A stretch of 64,000 bases of DNA, from the NCBI GenBank assembly GCA_003164045.1, contig PLRU01000059.1:6669-70668 (forward strand). The letters run 5' to 3'. Made by a program: the position numbers and the translations under genes. This stretch comes from Candidatus Lustribacter telmatis. GTDB lineage: Bacteria; Vulcanimicrobiota; Vulcanimicrobiia; Vulcanimicrobiales; Vulcanimicrobiaceae. Below the pieces are notes generated by a model that had not been told where the DNA came from, did not search any database, and saw only the letters and a program-made list of their open reading frames with translations. Position 1 is the first letter of the stretch, and every line of letters begins with the position of its first letter. Below, piece after piece: positions 18,204-26,000 of the stretch.

Positions 18204-19114
18204 CCCGATTTGAAGCGCGAGCGAGCGAAATCCCCAAAGAGAATCGGCGCGTGTTTCGCCGGGCGGTCCGGACCTTCACACGACGGTAGGCACGATACGA
18301 CGGCATCGCCGTGGACATCTCCGAAGAGAGCGACCGAGTGCCGATCGCGCCCGGTGTCGTTGAACACGCGATGCGGCGTAGATACATAGGTATCGTTGCT
18401 CCACCGCATCAAGCAGTCTCCGATGTTGCACATCAATGCGTCCGCTCGCACTTCGGTTGGGATCCAGTTCCCTTCCCGGGTCCGTAACTCGAGGCCCTGG
18501 TTGTCCTGCGCCAACAGCGTGAGGTTTCCGAAATCGGTATGCGGCCGAATGCCCCAACCATCTCGTCCTTTGGGATGAGGCGGATAGTGCAGCATCCGCA
18601 GATTCACCATGCGGGGAAAGAACGGTTTGAAATAGTCGCTGTCGGCTCCGAGGTCGACCGCAATCGCCTGATGGAGTCGGATGATGAGTTCGGCGCCGCG
18701 GTCGTAGTACTCGGTCAAGCTCTCGCGAAAGCCCGCTAGATCGGGCCAGCGACGCGGCGCAAAGATCGACTTACCGGCGAGCAGATCCGGGTCGTCGGCC
18801 GAGATCTCCGGGCCGATGTCGAACGCTTCGTGCGGTTCGCCATTCTCCCGGTCAAGCCGCGTATAGCCGCAGAAATAGCTTTCTATCGCAACGCGCTCCT
18901 TCGCCTCGAGCGGCATCGCGAAAAAACGTTGGGCTTCGCGGATGACTTCCGCGACGTTCCGTTCGAGGCCGTGGTTTACGATCGAAAAGAATCCTATCGA
19001 TCGTGACGCAGCACCGATCTGACGACCGACGTCTTCGAGATCGGAGCGTTTGCCGGAGCTGAGACCGCCGACGTCGATGGTCGGAACCTGGTGGGCGGAG
19101 ACGAGGACATCCAC
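18194..19114 (-). CDS. 2-oxoglutarate/Fe(II) dioxygenase (paralogue D)
   Basis: This IPNS-family oxygenase of about 306 residues belongs to the same subfamily as paralogue B (IGFFSIVNHGLE, LRMLHYPPH, HTDFGNLTLLAQD, CNIGDCLMRWSNDTYVSTPHRV in part). The 2-oxoglutarate Arg is in RHSVALF. I place the start at GTG 19114, which has GGAGG seven bases upstream; the track start (19192) adds 26 residues with no family match. It converges on codA and is driven from its own promoter in the 19115-19298 region. Confidence 0.85.
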   Translation of the reverse strand: MDVLVSAHQVPTIDVGGLSSGKRSDLEDVGRQIGAASRSIGFFSIVNHGLERNVAEVIREAQRFFAMPLEAKERVAIESYFCGYTRLDRENGEPHEAFDIGPEISADDPDLLAGKSIFAPRRWPDLAGFRESLTEYYDRGAELIIRLHQAIAVDLGADSDYFKPFFPRMVNLRMLHYPPHPKGRDGWGIRPHTDFGNLTLLAQDNQGLELRTREGNWIPTEVRADALMCNIGDCLMRWSNDTYVSTPHRVFNDTGRDRHSVALFGDVHGDAVVSCLPSCEGPDRPAKHAPILFGDFARSRFKSGYD

Positions 19115-19162
19115 GTGGCTTCCTCCGGGTGAAAGCGCTTCTCGGCGACGCTCTTTTCCGCT

Positions 19163-19192
19163 ACTATAAGCGGCGCGTTGCACGCCGCGCAA
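19163..19192 (-). promoter_or_regulatory. putative promoter for dioxygenase D with embedded inverted repeat
   Basis: Reading the minus strand, TTGCGC (19192-19187) is followed after 18 bp by TATAGT (19168-19163), giving a transcript with a leader of about 40 nt and the GGAGG site. The spacer contains a perfect inverted repeat GCGGCG-n7-CGCCGC (19170-19188), a natural place for a repressor. The rest of the 184-bp intergenic region carries two GGACAA motifs at 19218 and 19260 but no gene. Confidence 0.45.
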
Positions 19193-19287
19193 GCACTTTC
19201 CGGGATGTTTTTCCGGCGGACAATTGCGGTGCAGCGGAAGCGAAACAACTTGTTCTTTTGGACAATGCTACAACGAGCTTCGCGGGC

Positions 19288-19293
19288 TATACT
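19288..19293 (+). promoter_or_regulatory. -10 element (TATACT) implying a leaderless transcript
   Basis: TATACT ends only five bases before the GTG start at 19299, so transcription should begin at or within a base or two of the start codon. There is no Shine-Dalgarno at a workable distance. A good -35 is not obvious, which would fit activator dependence. The gene at 22088 shows the same leaderless arrangement. Confidence 0.45.
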
Positions 19294-19298
19294 AGGGT

Positions 19299-20933
19299 GT
19301 GAACCTCGGTCGTCTGGGTATTGTGCTCGCAGCGCTGCTGCTTACATCGAGTTGCGCGAAAGCGGGACTGTCGGCCGAAACCGGACGCCATCCGTGGACG
19401 CAACCGCATGTACTGCGGATCGTCGACAGCGAAGAACCGGATTCGCTCAACCCGATCGTCGGATACGCGCAGACCGACGTGCACGTCTCGATGTTCTGGG
19501 CCGGATATCTGTTCAATTGGAGCGACGGCAACCGCTTCGTTCCCGAGCTTGCTACGGTTCTTCCGACGCTTGCCAACCACGGGGTGTCGGCAGATGGCAG
19601 AACGATCACCTACCATCTGCGCCGCGGCGTCAAGTGGCAAGACGGCGCGCCGTTCAGTGCTGACGACGTCATCTTTACGTACCGCGCCGTGATGAATCCA
19701 AAGAACGCGGTGCAATCGCGTAGCGGCTACGAGCTGATCACTCGCATCGATAAAATCGACGACGCGACGATCGTCATTCACTTGAAGCGCCCATGGGCGC
19801 CGTTCGTCGCGACGTTCTTCACGATGTCGGCCGAGACGTATCCCGTACTTCCCGCGCACCTGCTCGCTCGCTATCCGGATATCAATCGCATCGCATACAA
19901 CGAGCGGCCGATCGGTACGGGACCCTTCAAGTTCGTGAAATGGGATCATGGCCAACAGATCCGTTTCGTCGCCAATTCAAACTACTGGCGAGGCCGGCCG
20001 AAACTCGATGAAGTCGACTACCAGATCGTCCCGAACGAGAACACGATTCTGACGATGCTCCGGACACATGAGGCGGACCTAGAGTTAGGCGCGTCCCAGT
20101 CGCTGATCGCTTCGTATCAACGCATCGAAGGCGTCCGCGTCGAGCTCACGCCCGACAACCAGTACGTCTTTTACGACTTCAACTTGGCGAATCCGATCTT
20201 AGCCGATCTGCGGGTTCGGCAAGCGCTGGTCTTGGCGACCGATCGGCAAGCCCTAATCGCCAACGTGACGCATGGCGTGCAGATCGCGGGCGAAGGGGAT
20301 CAGGAGCCCTATCTTGGTTGGAGCGATGCGAAGATTCCGTTGACGCCCTACGATCCCGCCCGTGCGCGTGCGATCCTGGATGCCGATGGTTGGCGCGTGG
20401 CAGCCGACGGCATCCGCAGGAAGAACGGCCGACGCCTTGCGCTGACGATGGCCTATCAGACCGGGACCGTCGCCGCAGCCAGCAGCGTGCTCCTCACGCA
20501 GCGGTGGTGGTACGAAATCGGCGTCGATCTCATGATCAAGGACTATCTGGCGCCGGTCTTCGGCGGCAGCTACAATGCTGGCGGCATCCTGTTAACGGGT
20601 AAGTGGGACGTGGCCCTGACCCGCTGGTATAACGGCGTCGATCCGGACGACTCGATCCTCTATCGCTGCGATCAATTTCCGCCGCAGGGCTGGAACATTT
20701 CGCGTTTCTGCGATCCGCGTGTGGAAGCTGCCGAAGACGAGGCGATCGCTTCGAACGACGTCCGAACCCGAGCGCGGGCCTACGGCACGATCGCGTCGCT
20801 CCTGGTAGCCGAACGTCCGTTCGAGACGTTATGGTTCGTGCGGAACGTGAACGTTTACAACAGCGATTTGAAGAATTTTCGCCCCGCTCATGCAGTCACG
20901 GAAATCTGGAATCCCTGGCAGCTTGATATCTAA
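19299..20933 (+). CDS. ABC transporter solute-binding lipoprotein, SBP_bac_5 (DppA/OppA-like)
   Basis: This 544-residue extracytoplasmic binding protein has a signal peptide ending in the lipobox-like LLTSSC. Family-5 hallmarks are SEEPDSLNPIV, VFTYRAVMNP-type text (DDVIFTYRAV), GTGPFKFVKWDHG, and the late DDSILYRCDQFPP. Members bind peptides, nickel chelates, sugars or other solutes. There is no permease or ATPase beside it; a DppB/DppC pair without binding protein lies 33 kb away at 53144-55045 and could be its partner. Its placement beside the dioxygenase cluster suggests a possible link to the same substrate, but this is only positional. Confidence 0.8.
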   Translation: MNLGRLGIVLAALLLTSSCAKAGLSAETGRHPWTQPHVLRIVDSEEPDSLNPIVGYAQTDVHVSMFWAGYLFNWSDGNRFVPELATVLPTLANHGVSADGRTITYHLRRGVKWQDGAPFSADDVIFTYRAVMNPKNAVQSRSGYELITRIDKIDDATIVIHLKRPWAPFVATFFTMSAETYPVLPAHLLARYPDINRIAYNERPIGTGPFKFVKWDHGQQIRFVANSNYWRGRPKLDEVDYQIVPNENTILTMLRTHEADLELGASQSLIASYQRIEGVRVELTPDNQYVFYDFNLANPILADLRVRQALVLATDRQALIANVTHGVQIAGEGDQEPYLGWSDAKIPLTPYDPARARAILDADGWRVAADGIRRKNGRRLALTMAYQTGTVAAASSVLLTQRWWYEIGVDLMIKDYLAPVFGGSYNAGGILLTGKWDVALTRWYNGVDPDDSILYRCDQFPPQGWNISRFCDPRVEAAEDEAIASNDVRTRARAYGTIASLLVAERPFETLWFVRNVNVYNSDLKNFRPAHAVTEIWNPWQLDI

Positions 20934-20941
20934 TCCGCCGC

Positions 20942-21370
20942 CTAGCGTTCGTTAAGGAGAAAACGCGCCTGCGGGCCCTTGCCGTCGCTCGCCTGGGCGA
21001 CGACGACGACATCTTCCGGCGTCACCGTCCAAATCGTCAGCTTGATCGTGGCCTTGCCTTTGACACTGGCAACATCGTAGGCACTCGTGTCGACGCGCGC
21101 CACCGTATCCGGCTGGTCGGAGGCGGGGAACTCGCAGCCCTTGGTGATGCAGCGAAAGCGGATCTTGGTCTTGGCCGGGACGACGTCCACCACCAGCGCT
21201 TTGTCGAACTTCGTTTCATAGCGGTCCGCGCGGGCCGCAACCCACGCGCGTGCCGTCTGCGGCGTTCCGGAGCGGATCGTGAGCCGCACGAGTTCGCTCG
21301 CCGGCGCCGCCGTAAGCGAGCAGCCGGTGATGACGGCAGCGGCGAAGCACATCCGCGCATGAACGTTCAC
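20942..21370 (-). CDS. small predicted lipoprotein
   Basis: The long track ORF (20942-22045) merges antisense sequence with this short gene. Starting at GTG 21370 gives 142 residues with a short lipoprotein signal (MNVHARMCFAAAVITGC, lipobox ITGC); ATG 21352 is an alternative. The mature part has a Cys pair (RCITKGCEF) that could form a disulfide and otherwise shows no recognisable motif. It lies downstream of the GntR gene on the same strand, 37 bp away, and may be co-transcribed. Confidence 0.6.
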   Translation of the reverse strand: MNVHARMCFAAAVITGCSLTAAPASELVRLTIRSGTPQTARAWVAARADRYETKFDKALVVDVVPAKTKIRFRCITKGCEFPASDQPDTVARVDTSAYDVASVKGKATIKLTIWTVTPEDVVVVAQASDGKGPQARFLLNER

Positions 21371-21407
21371 TCGCAACGAAGTTGCACGCCGCCGGAGCCG
21401 CCCCCCG

Positions 21408-22064
21408 CTAATCCGGCTCGGACAGCCAAGCTCGAAAGATGTCATACTCTCGGGCAAGCGCGGACTGCGCCGCGACGCCGTCGTGGAGCTTACACGCGTG
21501 CAGCAACTGTTTGTGCACGGCCACCGTGCGCTGCAGGAAGTCGCTGAGGTGAGCGCCGCCCGGTTCATCGTAGCGCAGGCGCCATTTATTGACGGTCTCC
21601 AGCATGCGCGGGCGTCCGGCCGGGGCCAGGAGCAGTGTGTGAAAATGCAGGTGTAAACCGCGTACGTCATCACCCCGGCGCGCGCGGCCGATGGCTTCGA
21701 GCGTTTCGCTCGCGCGGCGAACGTCGTCGAGCGATTGTCGAGGAAGCGCATGATCGAGCAATCGCGATTCGATGCATTCGCGCATTTCGACGATCTCGAG
21801 CAAGTCCGACGACGGCAGCGCGAGTGCGACCGTTGCGCCCTTGTTCGGAAGATAGACGATATAGCCGTCGGCTTCGAGCGTGCGCAGCGCTTCACGTACG
21901 GGAATCCGGCTAAGGCCGAATTGAGCGGCGAGTTCCGCTTGAACGAGCGTGCTGCCGGGCGGCAGTTCACCGCACTCGATCTGCGAGCGCAGAACATCGG
22001 CGATCTGATTCGCCGTGCCTTTGATGACCGGGTGCCGCTTTGCACCCGTGCTTGACGGCGTCAC
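21408..22064 (-). CDS. GntR-family transcriptional regulator, FCD type (second)
   Basis: This protein of about 218 residues has an N-terminal winged helix (LRSQIECGELPPGSTL, LAAQFGLSRIPVREALRTLE) and an FCD effector domain (HLHFHTLLLAP with the metal-binding His cluster). I take GTG 22064 as start: the track ATG at 22100 would coincide with a predicted -35 box, while GTG 22064 sits exactly where a minus-strand promoter would start transcription. It is divergent from the aspartic protease gene, and both promoters overlap a palindrome it may bind itself. Confidence 0.82.
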   Translation of the reverse strand: MTPSSTGAKRHPVIKGTANQIADVLRSQIECGELPPGSTLVQAELAAQFGLSRIPVREALRTLEADGYIVYLPNKGATVALALPSSDLLEIVEMRECIESRLLDHALPRQSLDDVRRASETLEAIGRARRGDDVRGLHLHFHTLLLAPAGRPRMLETVNKWRLRYDEPGGAHLSDFLQRTVAVHKQLLHACKLHDGVAAQSALAREYDIFRAWLSEPD

Positions 22065-22100
22065 CGCTTGATTGTATACATGTTTACATGACACGGTCAA
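22052..22100. promoter_or_regulatory. overlapping divergent leaderless promoters sharing one palindromic -10
   Basis: Plus strand: TTGACG (22052-22057), 17 bp, TATACA (22075-22080), then ATG at 22088. Minus strand: TTGACC (22100-22095), 16 bp, TATACA (22078-22073), then GTG at 22064. The two -10 hexamers overlap inside the 8-bp palindrome TGTATACA (22073-22080). Both start codons lie 7-8 bases from the -10, so both mRNAs should be leaderless. Only one polymerase could occupy the site, and a GntR dimer bound there would shut off both genes. Confidence 0.65.
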
Positions 22101-22981
22101 TATGTCTGATGACGATTGCGGCGCTCGTGGCCTTCACTGCGGCCGGCGCAGGAGCTACCGACCGCGCTCCGCTGCCCATCGCCCATATTGCGTATCAACC
22201 GCGCGAACGGCTAATGGCGGTTTCCGTCCACATCACCGGGTATGAATCGCGCGCGCTTACGTTCGTCGTCGACACGGGTGCGCGGCACACCGTGATCGAT
22301 CGGGCGGTTGCGCACGCGCTGCGCGTGCGCGTCATTTCGGCCGACCGCATGGCCGGCGCCGGCAAAGGCACCGTGACAATGCAACATGCGGTTCCGCTAA
22401 CGTTCACGATCGGCAATGCGCGGCTCACCGTCACCGACCCGTGGATTCTCGATCTGAATCATCCGGAAATGGCCGGGCATCTCGACGGACTTCTCGGGGC
22501 GGACTTTTTCGCGAAGTACATCGTACGGATTGATCCGGTCGCACGGACGCTGGAGGTCTATCTTCCGGAAACAATTATCGACGATCGCGCAGGATCGGCA
22601 ATACCGCTCTACGATATCGACAACCGGCTCTTCGTCGATGCGAAACTCACCGTCGGCTCGACGATTCAAACCCATCGGGTACGCATCGATACGGGATCGG
22701 GCGATGCTCTCTCCGACGACATCGTCCGTTTGGCAAAATATCAAGTGCGGGCACGTCAGGGCGTCGGCCTTGGGCAATCGTACGTCGATGTGTCGGGACT
22801 GATCGATCGCGTGCAGCTCGGGCCGTACGAAATTTTCCGCTCCTGGGGCGCGTCGAACAGCCGCCCCGCGATGGGCATGGAATTACTGCGCCGGTTCACG
22901 TGCACCGTCGATGTGCCGCACGGCCTCTTACGCCTTCGCCCGAATGCTCGCTACCGCGATTCCGTGCCCGCCCCCCGATGA
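22088..22981 (+). CDS. secreted retropepsin-like aspartic protease
   Basis: This protein of about 297 residues starts at ATG 22088 (not the track start 22040) with a signal peptide MTRSICLMTIAALVAFTAAG. The first catalytic motif is VVDTGARHTVID. A second, RIDTGSGDALSDD, occurs in the C-terminal half, so a single chain could form a two-lobed, pepsin-like active site rather than needing a dimer. LLGADFFAKY and MGMELLRRF are family-like elements following each lobe. The natural substrate is unknown. The stop overlaps the next start (ATGA). Confidence 0.75.
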   Translation: MTRSICLMTIAALVAFTAAGAGATDRAPLPIAHIAYQPRERLMAVSVHITGYESRALTFVVDTGARHTVIDRAVAHALRVRVISADRMAGAGKGTVTMQHAVPLTFTIGNARLTVTDPWILDLNHPEMAGHLDGLLGADFFAKYIVRIDPVARTLEVYLPETIIDDRAGSAIPLYDIDNRLFVDAKLTVGSTIQTHRVRIDTGSGDALSDDIVRLAKYQVRARQGVGLGQSYVDVSGLIDRVQLGPYEIFRSWGASNSRPAMGMELLRRFTCTVDVPHGLLRLRPNARYRDSVPAPR

Positions 22982-23469
22982 GCACCTTCACCGAACGTGA
23001 CGCTACGCCTGACGATGCCGCTTGGATCGTGGCGCTCCATGCCGCCCCGCACGCGCGCCCGTTCTTGCAGCAGCCCACGGAGCAGGGGGTCCGAGCATCA
23101 CTGGGCCGCGAGAACTACGCCGAGCGCATCGTGCTCGACGACGCGGGCGAGCGGGTGGCGCTGTGGCGGGCAAGCCTCGACGAGGCGTGGATTGCGGAGC
23201 TGCGCACGCTCGCTGTCGCGTTGCCCGGCAAAGGTGCCGGAACGTGGGCATTGCGGCGTGCGCTCGCGTGGGCGTTCGGCGAGCGCGGCGTCCATCGCGT
23301 TTTCTTGTACGTGACCGCAGCCAATGCGCGCGCGCGGGCGTTGTACGAACGGTACGGACTGACGTTGGAAGGCACGGAGCGAGACGGCTTCCGGTCCCCG
23401 GACGGCACGTTCGAAGACCTCTGTCATTACGGCATACTCGAAGACGAGTGGAGAGACACACGACGATGA
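22978..23469 (+). CDS. GNAT-family N-acetyltransferase
   Basis: This 163-residue protein starts at ATG 22978, which overlaps the protease stop. The acetyl-CoA binding region is recognisable as TLAVALPGKGAGTWALRRAL, followed by GVHRVFLYVTAANARARALYERYGL typical of the RimI-like C-terminal half. The acceptor is unknown. It is coupled by ATGA overlap to the aldo/keto reductase downstream, within a run of five overlapping genes on the plus strand. Confidence 0.82.
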   Translation: MSTFTERDATPDDAAWIVALHAAPHARPFLQQPTEQGVRASLGRENYAERIVLDDAGERVALWRASLDEAWIAELRTLAVALPGKGAGTWALRRALAWAFGERGVHRVFLYVTAANARARALYERYGLTLEGTERDGFRSPDGTFEDLCHYGILEDEWRDTRR

Positions 23470-24338
23470 GCACCCCATCCACCAGCGCCGCCGCGGCGGC
23501 CGGCACCCTGACCATCGGGGGCGATCTTACCGTGAACCGGATGGGCTTCGGTGCGATGCGCATCACCGGCACGGGCATCTGGGGTCCGCCTGCCGATCGT
23601 GACGTTGCGAAGAACGTGCTGCGCCATGCGGTCGCGAGCGGCGTGAACTTCATCGACACTGCCGATTCGTACGGACCGGACGTGAGCGAAGAGCTGATCG
23701 GCGAAGCGCTCGCGCCCTATGCGGCGGGACTCGTCATTGCGACGAAGGGCGGCCTCACGCGGTCGGGTCCGAACGAATGGGACAACGATGCCCGGCCCGT
23801 GCATTTGAAGCAGGCGCTCGAAGGCAGCTTGAAACGCCTGCGCCTCGATTGCATCGATCTCTATCAGTTGCACCGGCACGATCCGAAGGTGCCGTATGCG
23901 GAATCGGTCGGCGCGCTGGCCGAGATGCAGCGCGCCGGGAAGATCCGTCACATCGGCGTCTCGAACGTCAGTCTCGAGCAGTTGGCGCAAGCGCGCACCA
24001 TCGTCACCGTCGTCTCCGTGCAGAACCGCTACAACTACGAAGACCGCTCGTCTGAAGACGTGCTCGACGTGTGCACCAAGGACGGACTCGCGTTTCTCCC
24101 CTGGGCACCCGTCGGCGGCCCGAATCCGATGAACGTGCAACGGCTCGAGAAACTCGCTCGCGATCATAGCGCGACGCCGCTGCAAATCGCGCTTGCGTGG
24201 CTGCTCAAACGCTCGCCCGCGATGCTGCCGATTCCGGGTACCGGCTCGATCGCGCATCTCGATGAAAATATTGCCGCCGCGGCGCTCCACCTCAGCGACG
24301 AGGAATTCCATCTGCTAGGCGACGCGCATGCTGTTTGA
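23466..24338 (+). CDS. aldo/keto reductase
   Basis: This NADPH-dependent (beta/alpha)8 oxidoreductase of 290 residues starts at ATG 23466; the longer track ORF reads out of the acetyltransferase frame. The catalytic tetrad is present: Asp and Tyr in FIDTADSYGP, Lys in VIATKGGL, His in QLHRHDPK. The fingerprint SLKRLRLDCIDLY is also present. The IGVSNVS and late IPGTGSIAHLDEN segments bind the cofactor. It overlaps the following flavin reductase gene by 11 nt, suggesting joint action on carbonyl or enone compounds. Confidence 0.87.
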   Translation: MSTPSTSAAAAAGTLTIGGDLTVNRMGFGAMRITGTGIWGPPADRDVAKNVLRHAVASGVNFIDTADSYGPDVSEELIGEALAPYAAGLVIATKGGLTRSGPNEWDNDARPVHLKQALEGSLKRLRLDCIDLYQLHRHDPKVPYAESVGALAEMQRAGKIRHIGVSNVSLEQLAQARTIVTVVSVQNRYNYEDRSSEDVLDVCTKDGLAFLPWAPVGGPNPMNVQRLEKLARDHSATPLQIALAWLLKRSPAMLPIPGTGSIAHLDENIAAAALHLSDEEFHLLGDAHAV

Positions 24339-25404
24339 TCCGTTCGACCTGGGTCCGCTGCACCTCAAAAACCGGATGGTGATGTCGCCGATGACGCGCA
24401 GCCGCGCGCTCGAAGCCAATACACCTAACGAGCTCATGGCGGAGTACTACGCGCAGCGTGCGTCGGCCGGTCTGATCGTCACCGAAGGGACGTCGCCATC
24501 GCCCAACGGGATCGGCTATCCGCGTATCCCCGGCCTCTACAACCAAGAACAAGTACGCGGCTGGAAAGGCGTCACCGATGCGGTCCACGCGCTGGGCGGT
24601 ACGATCTTCGTGCAGTTCATGCATACCGGACGCGTCGGCCAGATCGCGAACCTGCCCGCCGGCGCGGAAGTCGTAGCACCAAGCGCCGAACTCTTGGCCG
24701 GCGAGATGTATACCGACGCGAACGGCATGCAGCCCTACACGCCGGCGCGCATGATGACCGGGCGCGATATCGAAGCGGCGATCGCCGAGCACGTGCATGC
24801 AGCCCGTTTGGCGCGCGAAGCGGGCTTCGACGGGGTTGAATTGCACGGAGCGAACGGGTATTTGATCGAGCAGTTCCTGAACGCAAACGTGAATCACCGC
24901 GACGACGCGTACGGCGGCAGCAGCGAGCGTCGCAATCGTTTCGCGCTCGACGTCGCCCGCGCTACGGCCGACGCCATCGGCGCCGATCGCGTCGGCATCC
25001 GGCTCTCGCCGTACGGCGTCTTCAACGGCACCGGTCACTACCCCGAACAAGATGCGCAATATCTCGCGCTCGCCCGGGAACTCTCGAACATCGGCCTGCT
25101 GTACATGCACGTGCTCGATCACTCGGCCATGGGCGCGCCGCCCGTTCCAGCGGAGTTCAAGCTCCAAATGCGCGAGACGTTTACCGGCGCGTTCGTGCTC
25201 GCCGGCGGTTTCGAACTCGAGACCGCGGAGGCCGCGTTGCGCGAGAAGCGCGCCGACCTCATCGCGTTCGGACGACCGTTCCTCGCCAATCCCGATCTTG
25301 TAGCGCGGCTGCGTTCGGGGGAGCCGCTCAATGCGCCGGATATGGCGACGTTCTACACGCCCGGCCCGAAAGGTTACACCGACTACCCGACGATCGCGGC
25401 CTAG
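24328..25404 (+). CDS. old yellow enzyme family NADH:flavin oxidoreductase (alkene reductase)
   Basis: This 358-residue FMN enzyme reduces activated C=C bonds (enones, nitro-alkenes). Family motifs are PLHLKNRMVMSPMTR at the N-terminus, FVQFMHTGR, and VELHGANGYLIEQFL containing the His/Asn pair that holds the substrate carbonyl. RDDAYGGS carries the proton-donor Tyr, and DLIAFGRPFLANPDL binds FMN phosphate. It is coupled to the aldo/keto reductase before it and to tag after it. Confidence 0.88.
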   Translation: MLFDPFDLGPLHLKNRMVMSPMTRSRALEANTPNELMAEYYAQRASAGLIVTEGTSPSPNGIGYPRIPGLYNQEQVRGWKGVTDAVHALGGTIFVQFMHTGRVGQIANLPAGAEVVAPSAELLAGEMYTDANGMQPYTPARMMTGRDIEAAIAEHVHAARLAREAGFDGVELHGANGYLIEQFLNANVNHRDDAYGGSSERRNRFALDVARATADAIGADRVGIRLSPYGVFNGTGHYPEQDAQYLALARELSNIGLLYMHVLDHSAMGAPPVPAEFKLQMRETFTGAFVLAGGFELETAEAALREKRADLIAFGRPFLANPDLVARLRSGEPLNAPDMATFYTPGPKGYTDYPTIAA

Positions 25405-25964
25405 TGGCAGAACCGGCGCGCTGCGGCTGGGCGCTCGGCTCGCCGGCAATGACCGTCTATCACGACAAGGAGTGGGGCGTACCCGTGCACGACGACGCGG
25501 TGCTCTTCGAGTTCATCACGCTCGAAGGCGCGCAAGCCGGCTTGAGTTGGCAAACCGTGTTGAACAAGCGGGAACGTTATCGCACGGTGTTTGCCGGCTT
25601 CGATCCCGCACGCGTGGCGCGCTTCACGCCCAAGAAGATCGAGACGATCCTCGCCGACGCGGGCGTTATCCGGCATCGCGGCAAGATCGAATCGACCGTC
25701 TCGAACGCGCGGGCGATTCTGGCCATCGCCAAAGAGTTCGGTTCGTTCGATGCGTACCTGTGGAGCTTCATCGGCGGCAAGCCGCTGGTGGAACGGCCGA
25801 AGACGATGGCACAGGTTCCGGCTTCGACCCCGCTCGCCGAAGCGCTCAGCAAAGATTTGCGCAAACGCGGGCTGCGCTTCGTCGGTCCGACGATCGTCTA
25901 TTCGTTCATGCAAGCGGTCGGGCTCGTAAACGATCACCTAACAAGCTGTTTTCGCGCGCGCTAG
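25404..25964 (+). CDS. tag: DNA-3-methyladenine glycosylase I
   Basis: This 186-residue base-excision enzyme removes 3-methyladenine from alkylated DNA. It parallels E. coli Tag: the zinc ligands are Cys in RCGWAL, His in VYHDKEWGVP, and His and Cys in NDHLTSCF. The active-site Glu is in TLEGAQAGLSW, and VIRHRGKIE and KRGLRFVGPTIVYSFMQA match strongly. The start is GTG 25404, whose G is the last base of the previous TAG stop. Confidence 0.93.
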   Translation: MAEPARCGWALGSPAMTVYHDKEWGVPVHDDAVLFEFITLEGAQAGLSWQTVLNKRERYRTVFAGFDPARVARFTPKKIETILADAGVIRHRGKIESTVSNARAILAIAKEFGSFDAYLWSFIGGKPLVERPKTMAQVPASTPLAEALSKDLRKRGLRFVGPTIVYSFMQAVGLVNDHLTSCFRAR

Positions 25965-26000
25965 CCAGGAGTTCAGCTTCCCCCGGTCCTATGGGACGGC

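Noticed and set aside
20942-22045. 367-aa ORF covering the GntR gene region
   Set aside because: Only its last 142 codons look coding (small lipoprotein); the upstream part is out of frame with the real GntR protein.
22065-22100. ATG 22100 as start of the second GntR gene
   Set aside because: It overlaps the predicted -35 of its own promoter and lies upstream of the predicted transcript start; GTG 22064 fits better.
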